Below, one piece after another: positions 25,492 to 34,483 of a stretch of DNA of 64,000 bases. Each line of letters opens with the position of its first letter. The first letter of the stretch is position 1. A program made the translations under genes and the position numbers. The stretch comes from JBCDBD01 sp039184335 (lineage in GTDB: Bacteria > Bacteroidota > Bacteroidia > Flavobacteriales > Flavobacteriaceae), in the NCBI GenBank assembly GCA_039184335.1, contig JBCDBD010000001.1, forward strand, positions 124,001 through 188,000, written 5' to 3'. Below the pieces are notes generated by a model, which ran no database searches, was not told where the DNA came from, and worked only from the letters and a program-made list of their open reading frames with translations.

Positions 25492-27045
25492 TTAAAAATC
25501 AAATTTAATGCCTTGTGCCAGCGGCAGTTCTGTGGTGTAATTTATGGTATTGGTCTGTCGCCGCATATAAATTTTCCAGGCGTCTGAGCCACTTTCACGA
25601 CCTCCACCGGTTTCTTTTTCACCGCCAAAAGCCCCCCCGATCTCTGCTCCAGAAGTACCAATATTTACATTGGCGATACCACAGTCACTCCCTGAAGCGG
25701 ATAAAAATTGCTCTGCTTCACGAAGGTTATTGGTCATTATTGCTGAAGAAAGCCCTTGTGCGACCCCATTTTGCAGGGCAATGGCCTTGTCAACACTGCC
25801 CGAATATTTGATGAGATATAGAATTGGGGCAAAAGTCTCTTCCTGTACAATGGCAAATTCATTTTTCGCCTCTACTATAGCTGGTTTTACATAGCACCCA
25901 CTTTGGTAACCATCACCTTTAAGTATATCACCATGAACAAGAATGTTTCCGCCTTCATTTTTCGCTTTTTCCAGGGCAAAGGTATAGCTTTCTACTGCAG
26001 TTGTGTCAATCAACGGACCAACATGGTTTTTTTCATCCAACGGATTGCCGATACGAAGTTGTTGATACGCATCGATCAATGCAGTCTTGACGGTATCGTA
26101 TATAGATTCATGTATGATGAGTCTTCTTGTTGAAGTACAGCGTTGGCCTGCGGTGCCCACAGCTCCGAATACAGCTCCGATGACTGTCATTTTAATATCG
26201 GCTTCGGGGGTTACGATAATGGCATTGTTGCCCCCAAGTTCTAGAAGTGATTTTCCCAAACGAGCCGCTACTGCCTGTGCCACAATTTTTCCCATCCGAA
26301 TGGAACCTGTGGCAGATACCAAGGGAATTCTTTTGTCTTGGGTCATAAATTCTCCGACCGTATAGTCACCATTGACCAAACAAGAAATACCTTCAGGCAG
26401 ATGGTTCTCTTGTAGCACTTGTGCGATGATATGTTGGCAGGCCACACCGCACAATGGGGTTTTTTCAGAGGGTTTCCATACACAGACATCTCCACATACC
26501 CAAGCTAATGCAGTATTCCATGACCAAACAGCTACCGGAAAATTAAATGCCGAGATAATGCCCACTATGCCTAAGGGATGGTATTGTTCATACATTCGAT
26601 GCCCAGGGCGTTCAGAATGCATGGTAAGACCATGCAGTTGGCGTGAAAGACCTACGGCAAAATCACAGATGTCGATCATCTCTTGTACTTCGCCCAGACC
26701 TTCTTGATAAGATTTGCCCATTTCATATGAAACCAATTTTCCGAGTGGTTCTTTGAGTTCGCGAAGCTTTTCACCAAACTGACGGACCATTTCACCTCGT
26801 TGGGGCGCAGGTACGGATCGCCAATACAAAAAGGCTGAGGCAGCACTTTCCATGACTTTTTCAAAATCTGTTGTGCTGGTACTTTTCACCTTACCTATCA
26901 AGGTGCCATCGACGGGGGAATAAGACGCTATCAAATCTCCTGAACCAAAATGGGTCGAACCGGTTGAGGTTCCTTCATTGATTTCTTGCAGCCCTAGTTT
27001 TTTAAGTGCGGTATCCATTCCAAAATCGGAAGCAGTTTTGGTCAT
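25492..27045 (-). CDS. ALDH7-type aldehyde dehydrogenase
   Basis: 517 residues. Signatures of the antiquitin/ALDH7 group are clear: E-R-P-G-H-R-M-Y-E-Q-Y-H-P-L-G near residue 144, the catalytic Glu in L-L-E-L-G-G-N-N, and the catalytic Cys in G-Q-R-C-T-S. ALDH7 enzymes oxidise alpha-aminoadipic semialdehyde in lysine degradation, using NAD(P). That substrate is family inference; the upstream tryptophan-pathway gene does not by itself change it. It is the last gene of a leftward run, 77 bp after the DUF1304 gene. Confidence 0.93.
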   Translation of the reverse strand: MTKTASDFGMDTALKKLGLQEINEGTSTGSTHFGSGDLIASYSPVDGTLIGKVKSTSTTDFEKVMESAASAFLYWRSVPAPQRGEMVRQFGEKLRELKEPLGKLVSYEMGKSYQEGLGEVQEMIDICDFAVGLSRQLHGLTMHSERPGHRMYEQYHPLGIVGIISAFNFPVAVWSWNTALAWVCGDVCVWKPSEKTPLCGVACQHIIAQVLQENHLPEGISCLVNGDYTVGEFMTQDKRIPLVSATGSIRMGKIVAQAVAARLGKSLLELGGNNAIIVTPEADIKMTVIGAVFGAVGTAGQRCTSTRRLIIHESIYDTVKTALIDAYQQLRIGNPLDEKNHVGPLIDTTAVESYTFALEKAKNEGGNILVHGDILKGDGYQSGCYVKPAIVEAKNEFAIVQEETFAPILYLIKYSGSVDKAIALQNGVAQGLSSAIMTNNLREAEQFLSASGSDCGIANVNIGTSGAEIGGAFGGEKETGGGRESGSDAWKIYMRRQTNTINYTTELPLAQGIKFDF

Positions 27046-27122
27046 TTTATAACTTTTTAATGAAATATTGTTAGCTTTTTAGCAAAGCTACAAAGAATAG
27101 AATTGCTTATTGGGGGTAGGTG

Positions 27123-27500
27123 CTAAGAATAAAGCTCAGCCAGCAACAACAGGATTCCTAAAATAGCGGGTAACGCTTGAACCGTGAAGATTTTTTTTGA
27201 AACGGATATGGAACCATATATTCCCGCTACCGCCACACAGCCTAAAAAAAATAGCCCCACATATATTTGCCAGTCCACGTCGTCGATCAGCAATGACCAA
27301 ATGAGACCTGCGGCCAGAAAGCCATTGTACAATCCTTGATTGGCAGCCATGGCTTTTGTGGGTTCAAATAAATCTTGCGGAAATTTTCGAAATATTTTCC
27401 TGGCCTTTGTGGTCCATGCGAACATCTCTAACCATAAAAAATACAGGTGTAAGAGAGCGACGATCGTAGTTATAAATTTTGCGGTTACCAACATCATCAA
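27123..27500 (-). CDS. DUF1304 integral membrane protein
   Basis: 125 residues, four hydrophobic helices, with the family-typical stretch H-L-Y-F-L-W-L-E-M-F near the N-terminus and N-Q-G-L-Y-N-G-F-L-A-A-G in the middle. Members occur across bacteria and have no known function. Its start overlaps the dioxygenase stop by ATGA, so the two are co-translated. Confidence 0.88.
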   Translation of the reverse strand: MMMLVTAKFITTIVALLHLYFLWLEMFAWTTKARKIFRKFPQDLFEPTKAMAANQGLYNGFLAAGLIWSLLIDDVDWQIYVGLFFLGCVAVAGIYGSISVSKKIFTVQALPAILGILLLLAELYS

Positions 27501-28036
27501 TCTTTTAGAACAAATCGTGGATCAACGGGCATTACTGTGCCACACTTATTGCAGGTTCTCAGGGTTTCTGAACCATAAAAGTGTTTGAAATGGGCCAAAA
27601 AATCCTGTTCAATATCGTTCAAGGTAAAGTATACCTCGTGCAATTTATTGTTGCAATTGTCACAAAACCACAACAAGCCATCATCTACCTTCATATCGGC
27701 GCGTTTTCGCTCGATGACCAGGCCAATAGATCTCTCGTGCCTTACAGGGGAGTGTGGCACCTTGGCTGGATGAAGGTACATGTCACCTGGGCCTAATTGC
27801 ATGGTTCGTTTTTGCCCTTCTTCTTGAATGTGAACTTCAATTGTTCCTTCCAATTGATAAAAAAGTTCTTCGGTTTCGTTGTAGTGGTAATCTTTTCTGG
27901 CATTGGGTCCGGCGACCACCATGACAATATAATCCCCAGCGTCTTTGTAAAGATTTTTATTGCCTACAGGGGGTTTTAAGCTTTCCCGGTTTTCCTCTAA
28001 CCACTTGTTCAGATTGAATGGTGGGGGTATCGCCAT
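27497..28036 (-). CDS. nbaC: 3-hydroxyanthranilate 3,4-dioxygenase
   Basis: 179-residue cupin enzyme that opens 3-hydroxyanthranilate to 2-amino-3-carboxymuconate semialdehyde in the kynurenine pathway (tryptophan breakdown or quinolinate/NAD synthesis). The iron-binding cupin residues are in D-Y-H-Y-N-E-T-E-E and P-H-S-P. The bacterial-type second metal site is also present as two C-x-x-C pairs near the C-terminus (C-D-N-C and C-N-K-C). No other kynurenine-pathway gene lies in the window. Confidence 0.94.
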   Translation of the reverse strand: MAIPPPFNLNKWLEENRESLKPPVGNKNLYKDAGDYIVMVVAGPNARKDYHYNETEELFYQLEGTIEVHIQEEGQKRTMQLGPGDMYLHPAKVPHSPVRHERSIGLVIERKRADMKVDDGLLWFCDNCNNKLHEVYFTLNDIEQDFLAHFKHFYGSETLRTCNKCGTVMPVDPRFVLKD

Positions 28037-28118
28037 ATTGCAGTTTTGACTAAAGTTACAAAATCATTTTACAATGGGTTCTGCCCAAAATGATGTGCGA
28101 ACTTCTTCAATGAGGAGT

Positions 28119-28595
28119 TTACCGAAAGAAAATCTGGGTATAGTAAAGTGAGCCATTGTCATCTTCTTTGATGCTAATGGCAGTGTGTGTAAAATCACCC
28201 TCCAAAGTATTTTTATGGGGTTCACTTGCCAACCACCCCTCCAAGGCTGATTGGGCGGTTTCATAGTTTCTGGCCACGTTTTCTTGCACGTTGACCGCTT
28301 TTGTCTCATCGGCAATTTTTGAAGCTCTTGAATTGAAGTTGGCATGACTTAGTTCACCTTTTGCTATCATATAATCGGTATGCTCATTGGCATATTGATA
28401 AGCAACGGCATTAAAACTGAGTGTATCCAAGCCATTGCTTAGTCTATGCCCGTTGACAATGCCCAACAATTGGGCTTCTAACTCGGGGATATTGGCTGAA
28501 CTTGAGCCAGATTCAACAGTTTCATCAGAATCTTTGCTGCATGCCATGAATAGCAAACAGACGAGTGCGTATCGGTATCGTGCCATTTTCATCAT
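28119..28595 (-). CDS. CAP (SCP/PR1)-domain lipoprotein
   Basis: 158 residues. A short leader ends in L-L-F-M-A-C, a lipobox, followed by an acidic/serine linker as expected for an outer-surface lipoprotein. The remainder is a CAP domain with H-x-x-Y-M near the middle and the histidines expected in the cavity. The ATG at 28595 puts the leader at the N-terminus; the frame extends to 28676 but that would bury the leader. Function unknown. Confidence 0.85.
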   Translation of the reverse strand: MMKMARYRYALVCLLFMACSKDSDETVESGSSSANIPELEAQLLGIVNGHRLSNGLDTLSFNAVAYQYANEHTDYMIAKGELSHANFNSRASKIADETKAVNVQENVARNYETAQSALEGWLASEPHKNTLEGDFTHTAISIKEDDNGSLYYTQIFFR

Positions 28596-28777
28596 TGTTT
28601 TCTCAATTGAAGTAGGCCGTTTTTGCCGTAAGCGTTGGGGAATCGCTTTGGGGGGAATCAATTTAGGGGAAGACAAGGTTACAAAAACCTATTTGGTCAT
28701 TTGTAAAAATGGCCTTTTTATTCGACTAGCGGCTAGATTTAACGGAGGAATGAATAAGTATCTTAACAGCAAAACAG

Positions 28778-29281
28778 TTAACCGTCTTGGGCAAGGGAAT
28801 CTTGTTTGAGTACAAAACCAAAGACGAATTCCCCAATTTCCTTAATAGGGTCATAGAAAATGGATTCATTTTTTGTTTCTTCATTGACGAAGTTGAACGA
28901 TGTGGTCACCGTTTCAAAAAAAATGAGGACAGCCCCTAGAATGATAGCGATTTTTAGTGTGCCAAAAATAGCGCCAGCTATTCGATTTAAAAGACCAAGC
29001 ATCGCAAAGTTGGCAATTTTGGTCAAAAACTTACTAAGAAGATGCACTATCAATACGATGGCGATAAAAGTAATCAGAAATGCCGCAATCTTAATGGAGC
29101 GCCCATCCCAATCCATATTCTTTGATAGGTAATCACTTGTGATATAAGAAAAACGGATGGATCCAAAAATTCCGGCTATGGCTGCGGTCACCGAGGCTAT
29201 TTCGACAAAAAGCCCGTTTCTTAACCCTTTATAAAGTCCCCAGGCCAGAAGGGTTCCCAGTACGATATCCAAAAAAGCCAT
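28778..29281 (-). CDS. cvpA: CvpA-family membrane protein
   Basis: 167 residues with four hydrophobic helices. The CvpA/colicin V production family signature is at the N-terminus (L-D-I-V-L-G, then G-L-Y-K-G-L-R-N-G). The ATG at 29281 gives the family N-terminus M-A-F-L-D-I; upstream in-frame codons encode non-conserved sequence overlapping the divergent gene. Family roles include purF-linked and envelope functions, none certain. Confidence 0.9.
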   Translation of the reverse strand: MAFLDIVLGTLLAWGLYKGLRNGLFVEIASVTAAIAGIFGSIRFSYITSDYLSKNMDWDGRSIKIAAFLITFIAIVLIVHLLSKFLTKIANFAMLGLLNRIAGAIFGTLKIAIILGAVLIFFETVTTSFNFVNEETKNESIFYDPIKEIGEFVFGFVLKQDSLAQDG

Positions 29282-29339
29282 AGTGATGCTTTCAACAAAT
29301 ATAGAACATTGATTTGTACCTTTACCATAAAGTATTGCT

Positions 29340-29693
29340 ATGTCTAGGGACCTCGAGTTAAAGAACAGGTGGCATCTTCTGGTCAAAAAATTATCACAAC
29401 AGTTTGCTGATGGCGATGAATTGGATTTGGACGGAATCATTTACCTGGTCGGGGTACAGGAATTGGGTCAGTACCAAAAAAAGTACAAAAAAGATGAAAA
29501 AATAAACTTGATGCACATTGCCATTTGTAGGCTGTTGGAGCCTTATGGCTATTATGAATTTGAGTTTTTCGATGACGAAGGATGGCCACATTATTCTATA
29601 AAGGAAAATTTACCACCCTTAAAGGCCGGGGAACAGTCAGTCTTGATAAAGGAGGCCATCGTTACTTATTTTTTAGAGAAACAATATATTTAG
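29340..29693 (+). CDS. Conserved hypothetical protein, Flavobacteria type
   Basis: 117 residues, soluble, acidic, without signal or membrane segments. It looks like the small proteins conserved among Flavobacteriaceae next to cvpA-type genes; no domain with known function is recognised. It starts 58 bp from the divergent cvpA start. A weak -7-like TACCTTTA lies at 29317. Confidence 0.8.
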   Translation: MSRDLELKNRWHLLVKKLSQQFADGDELDLDGIIYLVGVQELGQYQKKYKKDEKINLMHIAICRLLEPYGYYEFEFFDDEGWPHYSIKENLPPLKAGEQSVLIKEAIVTYFLEKQYI

Positions 29694-29696
29694 GTA

Positions 29697-29993
29697 ATGG
29701 AATTGCAAAGACCTTATCAGGCCGTGATTTTTACCAATACGGGAACCGTGGGTGGCCATGGGTATGCCCAAAGGGGCATAGAAATGGAACACTTGGCCCG
29801 AAAACAACCGGGCTTCCCCGATTTTGAAAGCGAGCATGATGGATGGGGTATAACGATACGTTATTATTGCCGACGGTAAAGCAGAGCTAGACCATCAAAT
29901 TGCCCAGAAGAAAAGCATCGAACACGGTATTCTCGATAGATAATATGTGTTTCTTGGGTAGAAAGGGAATATGTATTTTCAAAGCAGACTTAA
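29697..29993 (+). pseudogene. Decayed antibiotic-biosynthesis-monooxygenase-type gene
   Basis: The reading frame starts M-E-L-Q-R-P-Y-Q-A-V-I-F-T and continues with Q-P-G-F-P-D-F-E-S, typical of ~100-residue ABM-fold heme/quinol monooxygenase-like proteins. It hits a stop at 29877. Family-like sequence then continues one frame away (A-E-L-D-H-Q-I-A-Q-K-K-S-I-E) to about 29940, and returns to the first frame for V-E-R-E-Y-V-F ending at the TAA at 29991. Total length, 99 codons, equals an intact member. Two compensating indels and a stop make it a recent pseudogene. The ATG is 3 bp after the preceding gene. Confidence 0.72.
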
Positions 29994-30014
29994 TATTTAG
30001 ATAATTTCCATTTT

Positions 30015-30045
30015 TTGGGAATAGGAGTACATTGGTCTAATTTTG
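30015..30045 (+). promoter_or_regulatory. Bacteroidota-type promoter for glpD
   Basis: TTG at 30015-30017 and TAATTTTG at 30038-30045 with a 20-bp spacer match the -33/-7 consensus (TTG, TAnnTTTG) of flavobacterial vegetative promoters. The expected start site is near 30052, giving a 5' leader of about 20 nt before the glpD ATG at 30072. Confidence 0.65.
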
Positions 30046-30071
30046 AGGTTTTTACAAAAGATTGAAGTATT

Positions 30072-31736
30072 ATGAAAACAATAGGCTTTTCGAACTTGGA
30101 CAGGGATAAAACAGTTCAAAAAGTATCAAATGAAGAATTTGACCTCATTGTTATCGGAGGTGGGATAACAGGAGGCGGTATTGCATTGGATGCTGCATCA
30201 AGAGGCTTAAAAGTAGCTCTTTTTGAGAAGGGTGATTTTGCATCGGGCACTAGCAGTAAGTCTACAAAATTGATTCACGGTGGTTTACGCTATTTAAAAC
30301 AGTTTGATTTTTGGTTGGTCAAGGAAGTTGGCTCTGAACGTGCCATCGTCCATCGGTTGGCCCCCCATTTGGTTTTGCCCGAGAAGATGCTCTTACCACT
30401 TATAGAGGGCGGGTCATATGGCAAATGGTTGACATCCATAGGCCTGAAGGTCTATGATATTTTGGCACAGGTAACCGGGGATGACAAAAGACAAATGTTG
30501 GAAAAGAAGGAAGCATTGAAACTCGAACCGTTACTGCCCAAGAAAATACTGAACGGTGCGGGGTATTATGCGGAATATCGAACCGATGATGCACGGTTGA
30601 CCATCGAAAACATCAAGACCAGTCTGCAATTTGGTGCCCAGGCACTGAACTATGCCGAGGTAGTTGACTTTCTATATAAAGAACAAAAAATAGCAGGGGT
30701 GAAGATCAATGACGTCGTATCGGGTACTGTGTTTGAAGTAAAATCAAAATATGTGGTCAGTGCTGCCGGGCCTTGGGTTGATGAGTTACGAAGTGTAAAC
30801 AATTCAAAAAAAGGAAAGCGTCTTCACCTGACAAAAGGGGTGCATCTCGTTTTTCCGTTTGAAAAATTGCCTGTCAGGCAATCGGTGTATTTTGACATTC
30901 CTGACGGGCGTATGATGTTTGCCATTCCAAGAGGAAAAATCACTTATGTTGGCACTACGGATACCAATTATAATCTTGATAAAGATGATGTTCAAACTGA
31001 CTTGGCCGATGCTATTTATCTGATTTCGGCGGTAAACAATATGTTTCCCAGCATTCAGCTTGAAATGGAAGATATCGTTTCTTCATGGGCAGGACTTAGA
31101 CCATTGATCCATGAAGAGGGGAAATCTGCTTCAGAACTATCTAGAAAAGATGAAATATTCACTTCAGATACCGGTTTGTTGAGCATTGCCGGAGGAAAAT
31201 TGACAGGCTATCGCAAGATGGCCGAACGAGCGGTGAATCGTATCGTAAAAAAAATGGAGGAAGATCACGGCCTAAGGGTCGAAGAATGCACTACCGATAA
31301 GATTCCTTTATGTGGTAGCGACTTTAAAAAGTTCAAGCATGTGAAAAAATATATCACCAACGTCTTTGAGCGAATTAGAGCAGATGGTTTTTCAGAATAC
31401 GATGCTTGGTATTTGGTGACCAATTATGGAAAACAGACAGAACATATCTTGACCAATTACAGTTTCTTTAAAAATGAGGACACCCATTTGCGTATGTTAA
31501 GGGCAGAGGTGCAATTTGGGATTGCCCATGAGATGGTATTGAACCCGATGGATTTCTTCATTAGAAGAACGGGAAGATTGTATTTTGACATTGAAAGTGT
31601 ACGAACTTACCTGAAGCCCATTCTAGATGATTTTGAAAAAGCATATGGCTATGACAAAGCCCAATTGCTACAGTTTAAGGAACACATGGAAGAAGCACTT
31701 GACAAGCATTCAAATTTTTCATTGGAGCGGATTTAG
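30072..31736 (+). CDS. glpD: FAD-dependent glycerol-3-phosphate dehydrogenase
   Basis: 554 residues. It oxidises glycerol-3-phosphate to dihydroxyacetone phosphate and passes electrons to quinone at the inner membrane. The FAD motif I-V-I-G-G-G-I-T-G-G-G-I is near residues 26-37, followed by the S-T-K-L-I-H-G-G-L-R-Y family signature and a C-terminal DAO_C domain. No glpF or glpK is nearby. It ends 4 bp inside the convergent gpsA gene, which encodes the opposite reaction. Confidence 0.96.
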   Translation: MKTIGFSNLDRDKTVQKVSNEEFDLIVIGGGITGGGIALDAASRGLKVALFEKGDFASGTSSKSTKLIHGGLRYLKQFDFWLVKEVGSERAIVHRLAPHLVLPEKMLLPLIEGGSYGKWLTSIGLKVYDILAQVTGDDKRQMLEKKEALKLEPLLPKKILNGAGYYAEYRTDDARLTIENIKTSLQFGAQALNYAEVVDFLYKEQKIAGVKINDVVSGTVFEVKSKYVVSAAGPWVDELRSVNNSKKGKRLHLTKGVHLVFPFEKLPVRQSVYFDIPDGRMMFAIPRGKITYVGTTDTNYNLDKDDVQTDLADAIYLISAVNNMFPSIQLEMEDIVSSWAGLRPLIHEEGKSASELSRKDEIFTSDTGLLSIAGGKLTGYRKMAERAVNRIVKKMEEDHGLRVEECTTDKIPLCGSDFKKFKHVKKYITNVFERIRADGFSEYDAWYLVTNYGKQTEHILTNYSFFKNEDTHLRMLRAEVQFGIAHEMVLNPMDFFIRRTGRLYFDIESVRTYLKPILDDFEKAYGYDKAQLLQFKEHMEEALDKHSNFSLERI

Positions 31737-32734
31737 TCCAATTTTTCCGTTAGTTTTTTGAAGGTCTTCTTTGGGTTTTTACCTTCGTACAGTATGGCAT
31801 ATACAGCATCGATGATGGGAGTCTTTGATTTCTTGGGGTGTTTTTGATTGAGCAAATGGGCACTTTTGGTTGCATAATATCCTTCTGCTACCATGTTCAT
31901 TTCCATCATGGCGCTTTTCACGGTATATCTTTTACCGATCATATTTCCAAACATGCGGTTACGGCTAAAGGTAGAATAACCGGTCACCAACAAATCCCCC
32001 AAATAGGCTGAATTGTTGATGTTACGCTTCATTTTGTAGACGCGGTCGATGAAACGCTTCATTTCGCGGATGGCATTGCTCATGAGCACACTTTGAAAAT
32101 TGTCGCCATACCCAAGGCCATGTGCAATTCCGGCTGCAATGGCATAAATGTTTTTCAACATTGCAGCATATTCAGTGCCCACAATATCATCAGAGACCTT
32201 GGTCTTGATGTAATGACTGTTCAGGTGTTTGGCCATATACGCTGCATTGGATTCATTGGCACAGGCGATGGTCAAATACGACAAACGCTCTAAGGCGACC
32301 TCTTCAGCATGGCATGGTCCGGTAATGACCCCAATATTGTCAAAGGGAACCTTGTACTTTTCATGAAAGTGCTCCCCGACAATTAATCCGGTTTCAGGTA
32401 CAATGCCCTTGATTGCAGAAAAAAGCACTTTATCATGTATTGATACAGAAAGCTTTTCCAATTCCTGTTCCAAAAAAGCAGATGGAATTGCAAAAATGAG
32501 CACGTTGGCCTTAACAACAGCCTGGTTGATATCACCGGTCAATTCTAGCTGATCGGTGTGCAATTCAACCGAACTTAGGTAGTTGGGGTTATGGCCCTCG
32601 CTCTCGATATGTGCTATGGCCGAGGTATTGCGCATGTACCAATGCACCGTATCGAGGTTTTCTGTGAGCATTTTCACAATGGCAGTAGCCCAACTTCCAC
32701 CTCCCAATACTGCAAAACTTAGATTGTCTTCCAT
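31733..32734 (-). CDS. gpsA: NAD(P)H-dependent glycerol-3-phosphate dehydrogenase
   Basis: 333 residues. It reduces dihydroxyacetone phosphate to glycerol-3-phosphate for phospholipid synthesis in the cytoplasm. The Rossmann motif G-G-G-S-W-A-T-A is at residues about 10-17, with the conserved K in S-A-I-K-G and K in the A-A-M-L-K-N-I-Y-A-I-A segment. The stop overlaps glpD by 4 bp tail to tail. The 5' side faces a 337-bp A/T-rich stretch. Confidence 0.96.
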   Translation of the reverse strand: MEDNLSFAVLGGGSWATAIVKMLTENLDTVHWYMRNTSAIAHIESEGHNPNYLSSVELHTDQLELTGDINQAVVKANVLIFAIPSAFLEQELEKLSVSIHDKVLFSAIKGIVPETGLIVGEHFHEKYKVPFDNIGVITGPCHAEEVALERLSYLTIACANESNAAYMAKHLNSHYIKTKVSDDIVGTEYAAMLKNIYAIAAGIAHGLGYGDNFQSVLMSNAIREMKRFIDRVYKMKRNINNSAYLGDLLVTGYSTFSRNRMFGNMIGKRYTVKSAMMEMNMVAEGYYATKSAHLLNQKHPKKSKTPIIDAVYAILYEGKNPKKTFKKLTEKLD

Positions 32735-33071
32735 TCAAAAAATCTAGGGTTAAAGGTAGACAAATTCACTTTTTAAATATTAATAACTGATTATCAATTA
32801 ATTATGATTTTAGTGTGCCACTTGGTTTTTGAATACATACTACCATAATAAATCTGAGAATATCAAACCAAAAAAATTACTTTTCTCAATATTGTGATAA
32901 CAGTTGTGGTTGGTTCGTGCTATGCTGGGGTTATTCTAGATGATGGTATCCTTGTTGATTTGGGCGTTACAGAAGGTGGTGGTGAAGTATCTTTTTTTTA
33001 CCCTATCGTTTGATGGGGGGAATTTTATATGCAATATGTGGGTATAGGAAAGACAGGTAATGGCTTGAGCA
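32735..33071. other. Non-coding or remnant stretch upstream of a small frame
   Basis: No intact gene. On the plus strand, 32894 to about 33011 reads as a short protein-like piece starting V-I-T-V-V-V-G-S-C-Y-A-G, and after a stop the same frame continues with W-G-E-F-Y-M-Q-Y-V. Both pieces look like leftover coding sequence, but no family was recognised. Confidence 0.35.
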
Positions 33072-33341
33072 TTGCTGTTGGCACACCCCCTTTCGAACTT
33101 GGTCTGGCATTATGAAGGCGGTTATCAAATATTTGACGTTGAGCGTAATGCCACCCAAAAAACTTTAACACTGGATTATGATTGCCTGGGCAATGATTAC
33201 TTTGGGTTGTACGTTATTGATGAAAGTACGATTGAATTGTACCATGTTCGCAGTGGAACGAGCCATGCATTTGCAGGCAGCGGATACGTTCAGCACCTGA
33301 AGTCGAGAAATAAGACAAAGACGTATTACGTTAAAAAATGA
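33072..33341 (+). CDS. Short hypothetical protein, possibly a gene remnant
   Basis: 89 residues with a TTG start, no signal peptide, and a beta-rich look (Y-Q-I-F-D-V, T-L-T-L-D-Y, Y-F-G-L-Y-V-I). It lies in an otherwise gene-free interval with scraps of other frames before it and a strong terminator 92 bp after it. It may be the 3' end of a once longer gene. Not recognised. Confidence 0.35.
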   Translation: MLLAHPLSNLVWHYEGGYQIFDVERNATQKTLTLDYDCLGNDYFGLYVIDESTIELYHVRSGTSHAFAGSGYVQHLKSRNKTKTYYVKK

Positions 33342-33432
33342 AGTAATGAAGATGGCTCGACAACGTAAAATGTAAGTAAAAACAATAGTTTACGACTATT
33401 TGTATAAAGTTTTTTGGTTGGTTATTTAGTTA

Positions 33433-33474
33433 GGAAGCGCCTTGGGCAGTTATTGTTCAGGGCGTTTCTTTTTA
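33433..33474 (+). terminator. Rho-independent terminator, rightward
   Basis: GGAAGCGCC (33433-33441) pairs with GGCGTTTCT (33461-33469) through a 19-nt loop, allowing two G-T pairs, and is followed by a T-run. The tail reaches the stop codon of the leftward AraC gene. It ends whatever is transcribed rightward through 33072-33341. Confidence 0.65.
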
Positions 33475-34332
33475 TGGTTGTGCCTTTCGGGAAAGAATCC
33501 TGCGCTTGAATTCAGAAGGGTTTTCCCCAGAAATTCCCTTAAAAGTACGGTTGAAATACGATAGGCTTTCAAAGCCACAGGCATAACAAGTTTCACCCAC
33601 ATTTTTTCCAGAAAGCAATAGCCGTTTGGCGCGGGTGACCCGATATTGGTTCAAAAACACGGTAAATGTGCTTCCAGATGCCTTTTTGAAATAACGACAG
33701 AAAGCTTCCTTTCCCAGATTGCAAAGGGCGGCAATCTCAGCAATTGAAATTTTACGGTCATAATGGGCATCAATGTATGAATACACTTTTTGAAGTCGTT
33801 CTTGTCCTTTTTTGTCTACTCGTGTTAGAATGGGGGCATTATGTAGCAACTCATACTCTTTGCTTTTTGAAAGTATTTCAAAAATGTGTAGCACCTCTAC
33901 AAACTGTTCAAAAGGTGATAGCCAGTACAGCCGTTTCATTCGATTGCCCACAATGTTTTTTGTCTTTCCAGAAAAGACAATACCATGATGCGATTGTTCA
34001 AAAAGTGTCCAAATGCCATGAAGCTCAGGAGCCTTTCCCAGAATGAAATCTTTAAATGAGGTGCTGACCTGCAATACTTCCTTCTCATATTCTGTTTTGA
34101 TACCATAATCAAAATTGAGGTGGGGTATGTTAGATCCGATCAAGACCAGATCATTTTTCTTAAAGGTGGAAATGTGTTTTCCAACATGGCGCGTACCATT
34201 CGCGCCATCGATATAGACCAACTCATACTCAGGATGAAAGTGCCAGTAAAATAGGTCGTTCAACTTCGGATTGTGTAACAACTTGAAAGAGCTGTTTGCA
34301 TCTGACCAAATATTTTCCAATTGTAATTTCAT
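33472..34332 (-). CDS. AraC-family transcriptional regulator
   Basis: 286 residues. An N-terminal cupin-like sensor (about 15-110, with H-F-H-P-E-Y-E-L-V-Y) precedes two C-terminal helix-turn-helix motifs (about 185-280), the second with the family signature C-G-F-E-S-L-S-Y-F-N-R-T-F-K. It is divergent from the PhyH gene, and the 151-bp gap carries 21-bp-spaced direct repeats suited to an AraC dimer, so local control of the PhyH gene is likely. Effector unknown. Confidence 0.93.
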   Translation of the reverse strand: MKLQLENIWSDANSSFKLLHNPKLNDLFYWHFHPEYELVYIDGANGTRHVGKHISTFKKNDLVLIGSNIPHLNFDYGIKTEYEKEVLQVSTSFKDFILGKAPELHGIWTLFEQSHHGIVFSGKTKNIVGNRMKRLYWLSPFEQFVEVLHIFEILSKSKEYELLHNAPILTRVDKKGQERLQKVYSYIDAHYDRKISIAEIAALCNLGKEAFCRYFKKASGSTFTVFLNQYRVTRAKRLLLSGKNVGETCYACGFESLSYFNRTFKGISGENPSEFKRRILSRKAQP

Positions 34333-34383
34333 AACTAAATTTAACCAAATTGTTTTTTTATTAGGTTTTAAAATAAAAAAATA

Positions 34384-34414
34384 TCAATATAGTTCAAATT
34401 AAAATCAATATTAG
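34384..34414. promoter_or_regulatory. Direct repeats, likely AraC-type binding site
   Basis: TCAATATAG at 34384 and TCAATATTAG at 34405 repeat in the same direction, 21 bp start to start, which is two helical turns and the usual spacing of AraC-family half-sites. They lie between the divergent AraC and PhyH genes, about 52 bp from the AraC start. Confidence 0.5.
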
Positions 34415-34483
34415 ACTGGAGCTGAGCTAAAAATGCCTTTAGTTTTACCGTATTGAATAGAAACATCAAAAATCAAGAATTAT

